Assembly (NCBI GenBank): GCA_934273135.1
Contig: CAKQSU010000003.1
Location: forward strand, 1 to 19,433
Length of the DNA: 19,433 nt
Reading direction: 5' to 3'
From: an uncultured Clostridia bacterium
GTDB lineage: Bacteria > Bacillota > Clostridia > Christensenellales > Borkfalkiaceae
The position numbers and the translations under genes are program-made. How positions within the stretch are numbered: position 1 is the stretch's first letter; every line of letters starts with the position of its first letter. Shown piece by piece: positions 6,119 to 13,854 of the stretch. The notes under the pieces were generated by a model. That model was given only the letters and a program-made list of their open reading frames with translations. It searched no databases and was not told the DNA's origin.

Positions 6119-8767
6119 TTATTGCTGTGCTTTGAACACTCGCAACCCGTCGATATACATCGCTTCTCCCGCGTCGAACGCGCTGTTTGCCGAGATTCTG
6201 ATTCTGTCGAAGCTCGCGCCCGACGAAGCAAGCGCGGAGAGCGGAATTTTATAATACGACCAACCGTTTCCTGCGTCGGTACGATACTCGGCTCCGTAAT
6301 CCTTATATGCTTTTACATCATTCGCTCCGTCTGCTTTTGTAGAGTTTGAGCCGTTGTACAGTCTGATTACTATTCCGCTTGCGCGAGGACTCGACGACGA
6401 CGTATGCCCGACGTTTTTGATGAAGAACTCGATATAACAGTCGTCCTCAACTGTTACCGTTGATTTGTCCGCTTTCGCGTAAAACATCATATTATCATAC
6501 GCTTTGTTTATACCCGTCCACTTAAAGCCCTTTAAGGACGAGCCGTAAACGTTTTCCGTCTCATTCGCGCCAACTCCGTTGACATAAATTTTGTTTGCGT
6601 CGCAAAGCACGTCTTCCGAATCGGCGCATATGGGAAGATTTTCCTCGCTATGGTCTATTGACGGAGCGGACGGCTCGACGGGTTGTTCCCCGTCCTTGCC
6701 GCACACGATGTTTACTCCGTCTATATACAATGTTTCGCCCTCGTTCATCGCAGCGTACATTTTAAACCTCACGGCGGCAAACGATACACCCTCAGTCGTG
6801 AAAAGGCTTAACGGCAACTTATACTTATACCAAAGATTTCCTGCTTCCGTGCGGTATTGAGAGTTGTATTCCTTATAAGCTTTTACTTCGGAGCTTAACT
6901 TTGTTTTATATGTGGAATCATATAAAACGATGAACAGTCCGTTTATCGTTTCGCCGTTTGAAGAAGGGGTATGCCCGACGTTTTTGACGAAGAACTCGAT
7001 ATATCCGTCCGTCGTTACCTTAGAGCCGGGCGTCATAAAGTATAGGCTTTCGCCAGCAGTAGCACCGCTCCAGGCAAGACCTTTTGCGGATTTTCCGTAA
7101 GTATTTTCCGTTTCCGTTACGCACGTTCCGTTTACTCTCGTTATTTTTGAAACATCGGCGTAGTCTTTATCGTCGGAAATTATCTCCGAAGTTTCTTCAT
7201 CCTTCGGATTTGCGCTGCTTACCTTTACGGTGCATTTTGCCGCGGCGTATCCGCACTTAGCCGTAATCTCGGCAACGCCTTCGCCAATTGCTGAAACAAT
7301 TCCGTCCTTTACGGTAGCGACGTTTTCATTGTCGGAACTCCATTCGACTTCTCCGGTCGCGTCGGCGATAAGTTTAACCGTGCCGCCGGGAGAAAGAACC
7401 TCATAGTTGGAGCTGAGAGTGACGCGCTGTTCCACAAAGTCGTTTTCACCGGCATAGCCGAGAGAAGATACCGTTATCGAACCGGCGAAGAATTCCTTGT
7501 CCGTTCTTGCGCAAGAGTCTATCATAAACATAAGTCGCGAAGGAATACCCACGTATCTTATAATGCATGTAACTTCCTCGCCCGCAGGGATATCGAAGAA
7601 GGAACCGCCGTATTTAAGATCGGTTTTGACGGTTTCTCCGTCCATCCACGCTTTGTCGTTGATGACTTTTATTCCGGCGGCGTTAGCCGTTTCGGACATG
7701 ACGTCCGCCCTAACTTTAACGTAATCGTCGGGTTTGTTGTTTCTTATCTTCATCGTGACAAATTTTGCTTTGGCTACTTCCTCGGGAAGAATGCCGTAAA
7801 CGTTCTTATAGGTCTTAGGCAAAATTCTGTCGTACGATATCGTGGAAGCCGTAAAATCTTCATTGGCGGTAACGGAATAAACGTCTGTCGAACCTTTGTC
7901 GAAAGTCATTGTAAAAGCATTGAACTCTGTTCCTTCCGGGATATACTCGGGAACGGGAATAGCGGGCGCGCGACCGTTGAGATACGCAACGTTCACTTCC
8001 TTGTAAACGGTTTTTGCCGGCAATGCGGAATCGGATAGTTCTCCCATCCACGCCATTATGCCTTCGTTGCTCTTCTCTCCCGCCCAGAAGTTCATGTAAA
8101 CCCTTTGCGGATTAGCCGGAACACGACCTCTGACGGCATAAACGGCTTTGCCGTCTACATACCAGCATATAGTGTTTTCGTCCCAATAAAACCCATAGTC
8201 ATGAAAATCCTCGCTTGCGTCGAAACCGAGTTCGTACATATATTCATGACCGCCTTGCCCCTCTACAAAGTAATTGAACTGCACCCTTGTGGTGTCCTTG
8301 CCCAAAAACTCTATATCTATTTCGTCATGCGGATTGTTTTCGTATTCGCCCGTATAGGTAAAGAAGGTCGAAGCCGTTCCGACAACGTTGCTCGGTTTCA
8401 TTTTACAACCGAAATAACCGTACTGCACGGCGCCCGCCGTTCCGATTGTTTTCAGTTCTCCGCCGTAATACACGCCGTCTCTTTTGTCTACCGAGAGCGT
8501 AAGCGTAGCTTCGTCCTTGTCGAACTTAACATTGTTTTCGCTCCAAATAACGCCGAAAGGATCGCCGTTACCGCGCGCGTCGGACGCCAAGAAAATCGTG
8601 GAAGTGTCTTCGTCAAGCCCGACGAGCTTTTTAGATACGAACGCCGGGGCGGCAGACAACACTTTATCGGGGTCATACAACCCATCGTCCGTCAACTTAC
8701 AGCCGCTCGCAAAAGCCACTGTCGCCATAAGGCACAAAGTCAAAATAACCGATATAAACTTTTTCAT
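6119..8767 (-). CDS. GH16 beta-glucanase lipoprotein with accessory domains
   Basis: This 882-residue lipoprotein would hydrolyse internal bonds of beta-1,3- or mixed-linkage beta-glucans at the cell surface. A signal peptide ends in AFASGC with Cys23 as the lipid site. The GH16 domain spans about 55-265 and carries HDEIDIEFLGKD, with Glu149 as the expected nucleophile, Asp151 as helper and Glu153 as acid/base. A beta-rich segment (about 280-440), a Big_2-like immunoglobulin domain (about 446-517, GEVEWSSDNENVATVKDGIV) and two related C-terminal modules (about 541-690 and 724-878) follow. The modules look carbohydrate-binding but I cannot name a CBM family. It is last in a three-lipoprotein operon. 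Its GAGGTG ribosome binding site overlaps the upstream stop codon, indicating tight coupling. Confidence 0.93.
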   Translation of the reverse strand: MKKFISVILTLCLMATVAFASGCKLTDDGLYDPDKVLSAAPAFVSKKLVGLDEDTSTIFLASDARGNGDPFGVIWSENNVKFDKDEATLTLSVDKRDGVYYGGELKTIGTAGAVQYGYFGCKMKPSNVVGTASTFFTYTGEYENNPHDEIDIEFLGKDTTRVQFNYFVEGQGGHEYMYELGFDASEDFHDYGFYWDENTICWYVDGKAVYAVRGRVPANPQRVYMNFWAGEKSNEGIMAWMGELSDSALPAKTVYKEVNVAYLNGRAPAIPVPEYIPEGTEFNAFTMTFDKGSTDVYSVTANEDFTASTISYDRILPKTYKNVYGILPEEVAKAKFVTMKIRNNKPDDYVKVRADVMSETANAAGIKVINDKAWMDGETVKTDLKYGGSFFDIPAGEEVTCIIRYVGIPSRLMFMIDSCARTDKEFFAGSITVSSLGYAGENDFVEQRVTLSSNYEVLSPGGTVKLIADATGEVEWSSDNENVATVKDGIVSAIGEGVAEITAKCGYAAAKCTVKVSSANPKDEETSEIISDDKDYADVSKITRVNGTCVTETENTYGKSAKGLAWSGATAGESLYFMTPGSKVTTDGYIEFFVKNVGHTPSSNGETINGLFIVLYDSTYKTKLSSEVKAYKEYNSQYRTEAGNLWYKYKLPLSLFTTEGVSFAAVRFKMYAAMNEGETLYIDGVNIVCGKDGEQPVEPSAPSIDHSEENLPICADSEDVLCDANKIYVNGVGANETENVYGSSLKGFKWTGINKAYDNMMFYAKADKSTVTVEDDCYIEFFIKNVGHTSSSSPRASGIVIRLYNGSNSTKADGANDVKAYKDYGAEYRTDAGNGWSYYKIPLSALASSGASFDRIRISANSAFDAGEAMYIDGLRVFKAQQ
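6134..7147 (-). repeat. Internal duplication: two C-terminal modules of the GH16 protein
   Basis: The encoded segments at about residues 541-690 and 724-878 align throughout, sharing IEFF(V/I)KNVGHT, EVKAYKEY or DVKAYKDY, YRT(E/D)AGN and (L/M)YIDG. At DNA level 6402-6436 and 6969-7003 match at 34 of 35 bases, so part of the duplication is either recent or kept alike by gene conversion. Confidence 0.85.
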
Positions 8768-8779
8768 ATTATTTTCACC

Positions 8780-10024
8780 TCAGTCTTCGATTAAGTTTGT
8801 TTTCAAAGCCGTTATGTCGGCTTCGGTGAGCTTAAGACATTCTCTCATGTAGCGTTCGACAACGGTCGAAATCGTTTCGTCTTCGCTCTTTCTGTAATTG
8901 GCGATAAGCTCGTTAACCATAGACTCGAAGTGGTTATAGTTGTCGGGATCGTCGCGGCGCATACGGTAATTGTTGGAAAAAGTCGTCATTTCAAAGTCTA
9001 TTAAAAGGTCGGTGTAGCTTACGCCGAGCAAGCCGTTAATCAAAAAACCTATCGTACCCGTACGGTCCGCTCCGCCCCAGCAATGAAAAAACGCTGCGTT
9101 ATCTTCCGTCGCCGCGGCAAGAAGCCTGAGCGTCTTTTGGTAATAATCGCGCATTTCGGGCTTGTCCGAGCCGTTGGAATGCTTGCAGAACATGCCCGTG
9201 TAGGACGCTATCGGGTAGCGATAATAAGACACTTCGTCGCCGAGAGGAGATTCCGTCATCGATAGCGTTTCCGCGTCGGTGCGAAAATCTATTTCTGTTC
9301 CGATTTTCAAATCGTTCTTTAAAGTATCGAGTTCCCTCTTTCTTAAATTTATCGCGTGAAAGCCGCCGTTTTCGTCCTTATAGGATTGAATATTCATCTC
9401 CGCGCCGCGATATATGATACCCTGCTTAACCCTCTTGCCGGAAGAGGTCATTCTTCCGCCGAGATCGCGCACGTTGTTTACATACCCCGTTTCCATTGCT
9501 CTCACGGTGTCCTCGGTCGAAAAATACGAGGTCTTGTTTTCCTCGCCCGAAGCGTTTTTGACTTTCCAAAAATAAGTCGTTGCCATACGGAGATTGGAAA
9601 CGATAATCTCGTTTGCGTTCGTAAAATACTCGTGCGCTTCGTCGAAAGAGGAATTTGTGGCAAGATAAACGTTATACGGGGCTTTTGTCGCTTTCCATTT
9701 CAGTCGAACGACGTTGGCTTGAGAAACGTTTGTATTCTTGTTCCAAAAGTCGGCAACCTCCACGCCTTTTCCCGCTTCATCGTTAAAGCAATAATCGTTG
9801 CCTTTTATAACTACGCTTTTCATCGCTTTAACGTAATCGGCGGCAGGCGTTTGAAGCAAGGATACGACTTGTCCCTCACCTTCCGAAACGGTTATTGTTT
9901 GGGCTTGCGGGTCGGTTCGCGTCGAGCCGAATCCGCTGTTGCCGACGTTGATGCCGCAACCGCTCAAAACGGTAAAGGCGACGACCAACGCCGCAATTTG
10001 TGCAAAGATACGTTTTTTCATCAT
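8780..10024 (-). CDS. Lipoprotein tyrosine-phosphatase-like protein (Y_phosphatase3 type) with fibronectin-like domain
   Basis: This 414-residue protein starts with a signal peptide and lipobox LSGC (Cys23), so it should be anchored outside the membrane. Residues about 100-170 look like a fibronectin type III fold (VVRLKWKATKAPYNVYLAT, MATTYFWKVKN). The phosphatase part (about 180-410) contains NVRDLGG and the P-loop HCWGGADRTGT, with Cys315 as nucleophile and Arg321. The HCxxGxDRTG form is that of the LipA/MptpB-like family, members of which act on phosphotyrosine or phosphoinositides. The substrate here is unknown. Two start codons are adjacent (10024 and 10021); the AAGGAG site is 4 and 7 bases away, so the second may be preferred. 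It lies between the esterase and GH16 genes, with a 12-bp gap to GH16. A surface phosphatase inside a glucanase operon is unusual. Confidence 0.88.
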   Translation of the reverse strand: MMKKRIFAQIAALVVAFTVLSGCGINVGNSGFGSTRTDPQAQTITVSEGEGQVVSLLQTPAADYVKAMKSVVIKGNDYCFNDEAGKGVEVADFWNKNTNVSQANVVRLKWKATKAPYNVYLATNSSFDEAHEYFTNANEIIVSNLRMATTYFWKVKNASGEENKTSYFSTEDTVRAMETGYVNNVRDLGGRMTSSGKRVKQGIIYRGAEMNIQSYKDENGGFHAINLRKRELDTLKNDLKIGTEIDFRTDAETLSMTESPLGDEVSYYRYPIASYTGMFCKHSNGSDKPEMRDYYQKTLRLLAAATEDNAAFFHCWGGADRTGTIGFLINGLLGVSYTDLLIDFEMTTFSNNYRMRRDDPDNYNHFESMVNELIANYRKSEDETISTVVERYMRECLKLTEADITALKTNLIED

Positions 10025-10051
10025 ACAACTCCTTGTTGTTTTTTTGTTTTT

Positions 10052-11389
10052 TTATCGTGAAAAGTCGTTCGAATTATATTTATCGAAGAACCCCTCGTCA
10101 TCAAAACTCAGCCCGAGCTTTTCGGATATTGCCCGAGCAAGTTCGTACCCGGCTATTCTCTGCATTTCCTCGTTCGGATGCCCCTCTCCGGGAAGAGTGC
10201 GATCTTTCGCAAGAGACGCGGCTTTGTACTTAACCCTCTCCACATTCTTTCCGTCGGCGGCGTATTTAGATACAACCTCGTCGAGGATTTTGCTCAACGC
10301 AGGTTCTATGGCAATTATCTCGTCCGATACGATTACGAGAGTTTTGGGGTATGCGGAAAAAATTTTATTTATGAATTTTTCGCACGCTGCTTCAAAGCCC
10401 GAAAGGAATTCGTTGTATTCTTTAGTTTTTTCTTCATATTTTCTCAAAAAACTACCGTCGTTCGCGCCGAGCGCCACAACCGTTACGTCCGGAACATAAA
10501 ACGAATTGTCCCACGAATGAACAAAGGAAGTCTGATATTCGAACTCCGCCATAGAAAACATGTCGGGAATACAGTCGGGTCTGTTGTATTCGCTGTACAC
10601 TGACTTATACATAGGATAGCCGCCCGCGGCAACGGTCGAAACCTCTCCGCCTAAAAGATAAGCGCAATAATATCCGAAGGTCTTCATCGCGTTTTCGGTT
10701 CGGGTTGTAAACCTTTCGTAATAACTGTCCGATTCCACCGCATACCCGCAGCTGACCGAATCGCCGAAAACTTCTATTTTCAATTTGTCCGTTTTTAGAG
10801 GCGATAGGAATTTTCCGTCGGTAGAAACGGTTTTTATCCCCAACCTCGATGTTGCGCATTCGCTTCTTTTATAGACGGAAACGACATGTTCACCGTATTC
10901 GAGACCGCAAGCAATCGTCACGTTTTCATGCAAAAACATTCCGTTTTTCATCGATTTGCCGTTCGCATACTTGCCGTTTGAAGAAAATTGAAGCGCATAA
11001 CAATCGGACGGGTCGGTTTTCCCGTCTACGGCAACGGCAATATAGGGCTTATTCCTAACATCATCTGCCCGCGTCGTGATAAAAGTTCCCTCAAGCGCGG
11101 TTCCGATAAACCTGACCGTAAAACCGGAGTTTGAAAAAGAGATCATCGTCGCCGATAAATCTTTGTCCTCGTAATATCTGCCGTGAAAAGAGACCGTCTC
11201 CTTCGTCGCCTGTATCTTTTCGCTTGTTTTATAGTCCGGTATGTTTTTCATAACGCCGAAGTCCTCGACTATTTTGTCGTAAAACCCGTCTGTTTTTGCG
11301 CATCCGCCGAACAAAACTCCGAAAGTAAGAATGCATATTGCCAAAAGAAGCGAAAGAATTGAAATTTTTTTATGCGATTTGTTATTCAT
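10052..11389 (-). CDS. SGNH/GDSL esterase lipoprotein, carbohydrate esterase family 2-like
   Basis: This 445-residue protein has an N-terminal hydrophobic signal ending in LFGGC, with Cys30 a probable though imperfect lipobox. A beta-sandwich region (about 60-190) comes before an SGNH hydrolase domain (about 203-425), the layout of CE2 esterases that remove acetyl groups from polysaccharides. Block I is VFGDSVSCGYA with Ser211, block III is ALGAND at 306-311, and the catalytic His404 is in GEGHPNEEMQR. The usual Asp three residues before that His is Gly401; some CE2 enzymes are reported to manage with a Ser-His dyad. It is the first gene of the operon with the phosphatase (27-bp gap) and GH16 genes. 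Its AAAGGAGC site is rather far from the ATG, about 12 bases. It probably deacetylates a surface-bound glycan to open it for GH16 and GH3 enzymes. Confidence 0.87.
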   Translation of the reverse strand: MNNKSHKKISILSLLLAICILTFGVLFGGCAKTDGFYDKIVEDFGVMKNIPDYKTSEKIQATKETVSFHGRYYEDKDLSATMISFSNSGFTVRFIGTALEGTFITTRADDVRNKPYIAVAVDGKTDPSDCYALQFSSNGKYANGKSMKNGMFLHENVTIACGLEYGEHVVSVYKRSECATSRLGIKTVSTDGKFLSPLKTDKLKIEVFGDSVSCGYAVESDSYYERFTTRTENAMKTFGYYCAYLLGGEVSTVAAGGYPMYKSVYSEYNRPDCIPDMFSMAEFEYQTSFVHSWDNSFYVPDVTVVALGANDGSFLRKYEEKTKEYNEFLSGFEAACEKFINKIFSAYPKTLVIVSDEIIAIEPALSKILDEVVSKYAADGKNVERVKYKAASLAKDRTLPGEGHPNEEMQRIAGYELARAISEKLGLSFDDEGFFDKYNSNDFSR

Positions 11390-11420
11390 TATCCGATTAA
11401 GCTCCTTTATTCACAACGGA

Positions 11421-11449
11421 ATTGTAACAGATAAAGAAAGATAAAGCAA
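11421..11449 (-). promoter_or_regulatory. Candidate promoter of the three-lipoprotein operon
   Basis: On the minus strand a -10 TACAAT (11421-11426) stands 17 bp from TTGCTT (11444-11449), about 32 bp before the esterase start codon. The -35 is weak (3 of 6), which would suit a promoter needing an activator. It lies downstream of the kinase terminator, so the operon is likely separate from the two-component genes. Confidence 0.45.
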
Positions 11450-11492
11450 TAGGTAGAACATTATTAGGCGTTTTTTTACTTAATCGGTAAAA

Positions 11493-11521
11493 CACCGTCC
11501 GCAAAAATCTTCGCGGACGGT
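11493..11521 (-). terminator. Terminator after the histidine kinase gene
   Basis: A perfect 9-bp GC-rich stem (11494-11502 with 11513-11521) with a 10-nt loop is followed on the minus strand by GTTTTACC. It starts 14 bp after the kinase stop codon. The T-run is short, so some read-through into the lipoprotein operon is possible. Confidence 0.75.
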
Positions 11522-11535
11522 CTCTTTTCTTTAAT

Positions 11536-12924
11536 TTATGTCGATGAATCAAACAACACCACGGATATTCGAAATATTCCGCCGTCCGTTTCCGTGTTTA
11601 CGCTTCCGCCGTATTTTTCGGCTACGTTTTTTATGCTTTTCAAGCCAAACCCGTGATAAGTCTTGTCCGCTTTCGTAGTACCGAATTCTCCGTCGGTTTT
11701 TATAAGCTCGCCTTCATAATAATTCCAAGCATCAACCAATGCGACGCCCCCGCTTGCTTTTTTAACTGAAAAATCTATTATTCGTTTCTTTTCGTCCGGA
11801 ATTTTTTTACAAGCTTCCACGGCGTTGTCGAGAATGTTTCCGACAAGGCAGCATAAGTCCACACGGTCCACAAAATTAACGGCGGTTCCGTCCGCTATAC
11901 ACGAAAACACGATTTTTTCATGACCGCATACAAGTGCTTTTTCCGTGAGAATCACGTCAAGCGTTTTGTTGCCGGTTTTGATGGAGGAGTCGTATATGGA
12001 AATGGTTTCCGTAACGTCCGCAAGGGTATCTTTCGGGATGTTTTTATCGCTGAGCATCGCGCTTACTCTGTGGCGCATGTCATGGCACTTTAAGTTGATG
12101 GCTTCGATTGTTTCCTTGCTGACCTCGTATTGCTTTTTACTTTGCGCCAAAAGATAATCGAGCGTTTCAACCTTGTCTTGAAGCTGATTTTTTCTTCGGG
12201 AATTAAACAGCAGAATGATCACGCAAACGTTAGTGAGTATCGCGGAGAGATTAGCCGCAACGATTATAAAAAAGATAAAAGCGTCCCCGTGAGAATAATA
12301 TTTTGAAGCAAGCGCGTCGCTTGCTATGTCCGTCATCGACGAAACGCCGTCCAACGCAAGGATTATTATGGTCGATACTATTACGACCGTTTCGGCAAGT
12401 CTGCGCTCGGAAACAAGCTTTCGCGCCGCGCGCATGCAAACAAAGTAAAAAATGACCGCCTGCAACAAAAACTGAATGTAATAAACCGTTTTGTACGCCG
12501 CCGAACCTATGCCTTCCGACGGAATTACTCCGACAAACGACATAATGATCCACGACAGACGAAACAGCCTGTAAATGAGGTTTTGAATAACGTACGCAAG
12601 GTCGGCAAAAACTATTACGAGGAGAACGGGCAAATCGAAAAGCAACATAAAATGCGCGACCGAAACGCAGAAAAGAATGGCGTACACCAAGGCTCTGCCC
12701 CAAACCTTGTTTCCTACCGCTTTGTACAAAACAGAAACGCCGACCGCTACGCCGAGAACGACTAAAAACCCCGCTATAAGCTTGATAACAAAGTTTTTGC
12801 GTTTTTTGAGCGGAGCGATTATCAATGCAAAAATAACGTAAAACTCAACTATCCACTCCGCAATTACTTCAAAATAAGTCTCAACAAAACCCACGGCTTG
12901 CGCGGCGGAAAACAAATTACTCAC
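11536..12924 (-). CDS. GHKL-type membrane sensor histidine kinase (AgrC/CitA-like ATPase domain)
   Basis: This 462-residue protein has about six hydrophobic membrane segments within residues 1-245, a short linker predicted as helical (about 245-275), and a kinase domain. The phospho-accepting His281 is in LKCHDMRHR. The N-box GNILDNAVEACKK lies at 362-374 and the G-box YHGFGLKS at 423-430, typical of the GHKL kinases that pair with LytTR regulators. The start codon is GTG (12922-12924), 11 bases after GAGAGGGG, and overlaps the stop of the response regulator by 8 bp, so translation is coupled. The input domain has no recognisable sensor fold. No agrB/agrD-like peptide genes are next to it, so the signal is unknown. 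Between the GH3 gene and the lipoprotein operon, it could sense a glycan-related cue; that is inference. Confidence 0.92.
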   Translation of the reverse strand: MSNLFSAAQAVGFVETYFEVIAEWIVEFYVIFALIIAPLKKRKNFVIKLIAGFLVVLGVAVGVSVLYKAVGNKVWGRALVYAILFCVSVAHFMLLFDLPVLLVIVFADLAYVIQNLIYRLFRLSWIIMSFVGVIPSEGIGSAAYKTVYYIQFLLQAVIFYFVCMRAARKLVSERRLAETVVIVSTIIILALDGVSSMTDIASDALASKYYSHGDAFIFFIIVAANLSAILTNVCVIILLFNSRRKNQLQDKVETLDYLLAQSKKQYEVSKETIEAINLKCHDMRHRVSAMLSDKNIPKDTLADVTETISIYDSSIKTGNKTLDVILTEKALVCGHEKIVFSCIADGTAVNFVDRVDLCCLVGNILDNAVEACKKIPDEKKRIIDFSVKKASGGVALVDAWNYYEGELIKTDGEFGTTKADKTYHGFGLKSIKNVAEKYGGSVNTETDGGIFRISVVLFDSST

Positions 12925-13645
12925 GGCTCGTATTTCCCCTCTCGATATACCAGGCGGAAAGCTCTTCGATAAACGATTTGCGCTTCGCTCTGCTTATATG
13001 CAAAACGTCTATGCCTATCTCGACATCGAGACCTTTCACGCTTTTAATGTGCCGCATGTTCACAAGATAACAGCTGTTACAACGCGCAAAACCGTGTCCT
13101 TTAAGCCTTTTTTCGATGTCGCTCAGCGTTCCCGTCATCTCTATAACGTCATCCACGAGATGAAAATACAGTCTGTGCGCGATTATTTCCACGTACATGA
13201 GCTTATCTATCGATATCTTGTATTTGCCGCCGGGAAGCTCGAACAGCATGTCCGTTTCTTCTCGCGATTGATACAACTTCAACGCTTTTTTAAAAACAAG
13301 CGAAAACGCATAATACTCGACAGGTTTTATCATGTACCCTACGGCGTCCACCTCGTAACCGAAACGCGCGTACTGAGCAAGACTCGTAACAAAAATAACG
13401 GAAATCGCTTTGTTTGTTTCGCGCAGCTTTTTCGACGCCGTCATTCCGTCGATATCGGGCAAACGTACATCCATAAACACAACGGCGTAAGAGTTTGTCG
13501 GGCGTGCCAAAAAATCGAGCGCGCTCGCAAAACGGTCGATTTTTAAGGTCATGTTTTCTTCTTCGGCAAACCTGTCGAGATTTTCGCGCAACCGCTCAAA
13601 CGAATCTTCGCTGTCCTCAACGACTGCTATACAACGAGTAACCAT
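12917..13645 (-). CDS. LytTR-family response regulator
   Basis: This 242-residue regulator has a receiver (about 1-120) with all key residues: Glu10-Asp11, phospho-accepting Asp59 in VVFMDVRLPDIDG, Thr87 and Lys107 in GYMIKPV. A LytTR DNA-binding domain follows (about 135-235), with KYKISIDKLMYVEI and HGFARCNSCYLVNMRHIKSV. The start at 13645 is chosen because AAGGGGGA is 7 bases upstream; the longer reading frame to 13717 would begin at the -10 element of the promoter and has no ribosome binding site. It is co-transcribed with the kinase, and the two form a complete two-component system. LytTR proteins usually bind paired direct repeats. I did not find a convincing pair upstream of the neighbouring operons, so its targets are open. 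Confidence 0.94.
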   Translation of the reverse strand: MVTRCIAVVEDSEDSFERLRENLDRFAEEENMTLKIDRFASALDFLARPTNSYAVVFMDVRLPDIDGMTASKKLRETNKAISVIFVTSLAQYARFGYEVDAVGYMIKPVEYYAFSLVFKKALKLYQSREETDMLFELPGGKYKISIDKLMYVEIIAHRLYFHLVDDVIEMTGTLSDIEKRLKGHGFARCNSCYLVNMRHIKSVKGLDVEIGIDVLHISRAKRKSFIEELSAWYIERGNTSRE

Positions 13646-13652
13646 ATCGTTT

Positions 13653-13660
13653 TCCCCCTT
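13653..13660 (-). promoter_or_regulatory. Ribosome binding site fixing the response regulator start
   Basis: AAGGGGGA on the minus strand lies 7 bases before the ATG at 13643-13645. No comparable site precedes the in-frame ATG codons farther upstream, two of which fall in or next to the predicted -10 element. Confidence 0.75.
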
Positions 13661-13705
13661 GTCACGGATACAACCCCTACGGGATTTTTTATTTGACTTA
13701 ATCAT

Positions 13706-13734
13706 ATTGTACCACAATAAAAATTATTTTTCAA
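13706..13734 (-). promoter_or_regulatory. Sigma-A-like promoter of the two-component operon
   Basis: On the minus strand TTGAAA (13729-13734), a 17-bp spacer and TACAAT (13706-13711) match the consensus at 5 of 6 positions each. This is the best promoter match in the window and lies 61 bp before the response regulator ATG. No clear terminator follows the upstream GH3 gene, so read-through from it could add to expression. Confidence 0.7.
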
Positions 13735-13854
13735 GAGGCAAACGTGAATTTATCTTAGTTAAAAGAACAAATATCTTTCTCCGCCGCATTTTTAGCCTAA
13801 CAAAGCTTTCAAACAGCCGTGATATGCGCCCGAACGCCGCTGCGAGTGTTTACT

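Noticed and set aside
8105..10060. Long plus-strand open frames (229 and 234 residues) opposite the GH16 and phosphatase genes
   Set aside because: They mirror the codon pattern of the real genes, lack ribosome binding sites and show no domain-like composition.
13646..13717. N-terminal extension of the response regulator
   Set aside because: The extra ATG codons lie in or next to the -10 element and lack a ribosome binding site, while 13645 has a strong one.
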